Assembly: GCA_964385195.1 (NCBI GenBank)
Contig: CAYLOC010000177.1
Coordinates: forward strand, 1-6,428
DNA from: CAYLOC01 sp964385195
GTDB lineage: Bacteria; Actinomycetota; Actinomycetes; Propionibacteriales; Nocardioidaceae
Direction of reading: 5' to 3'
Length of the DNA stretch: 6,428 nt
Shown here: piece after piece, positions 6,418 to 6,428 of the stretch
How positions within the stretch are numbered: the first letter of the stretch is position 1
How the letters are laid out: the number at the start of each line of letters is the position of its first letter
Position numbers and translations under genes: made by a program
The notes under the pieces: model-generated
What the model saw: the letters and a program-made list of their open reading frames with translations, nothing else
Told to the model about the DNA's origin: nothing
The model's database searches: none

Positions 6418-6428
6418 TGCCGGCTGCG

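Overview
The window is GC-rich DNA with GTG as well as ATG starts and dense, strongly G/C-ending codons. This points to a high-GC actinomycete; nothing in the sequence fixes the genus. It holds five protein genes, one cut by the left edge. I see no rRNA, tRNA, CRISPR array, insertion sequence or phage gene.

Layout: (1) 1-2057, minus strand: a YyaL/SSP411-type protein with a DsbH-like thioredoxin domain and an alpha/alpha-toroid domain; its C-terminal end lies outside the window. (2) 2058-2259: a gene-free stretch with an 8-bp inverted repeat, a TACACGA direct repeat and a strong GC-rich hairpin that recalls, loosely, part of a c-di-GMP-I riboswitch. (3) 2260-3339, minus strand: a class II Fic protein (probable AMP-transferase) with its own inhibitory helix and a C-terminal winged helix. 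(4) 3340-3510: a divergent intergenic region with a perfect 11-bp inverted repeat upstream of fic and a candidate leaderless promoter for the next gene. (5) 3511-5043, plus strand: an exported arylsulfotransferase-like beta-propeller protein. (6) 5078-5812 and 5809-6417, minus strand: a SAM-dependent methyltransferase and, upstream of it, a hemerythrin (HHE) protein. These two overlap by 4 bases and are almost certainly co-transcribed.

The genes do not form one pathway. The hemerythrin-methyltransferase pair is the only clear functional unit. The fic gene has looser third-codon positions than the yyaL-like gene and sits between two structured non-coding stretches, so it may be an acquired, self-regulated gene in an otherwise ordinary chromosomal neighbourhood. 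No convincing new multi-gene system is visible. The observations most worth testing are the 11-bp repeat before fic, the structured element at about 2175-2260, and the coupled hemerythrin-methyltransferase pair.
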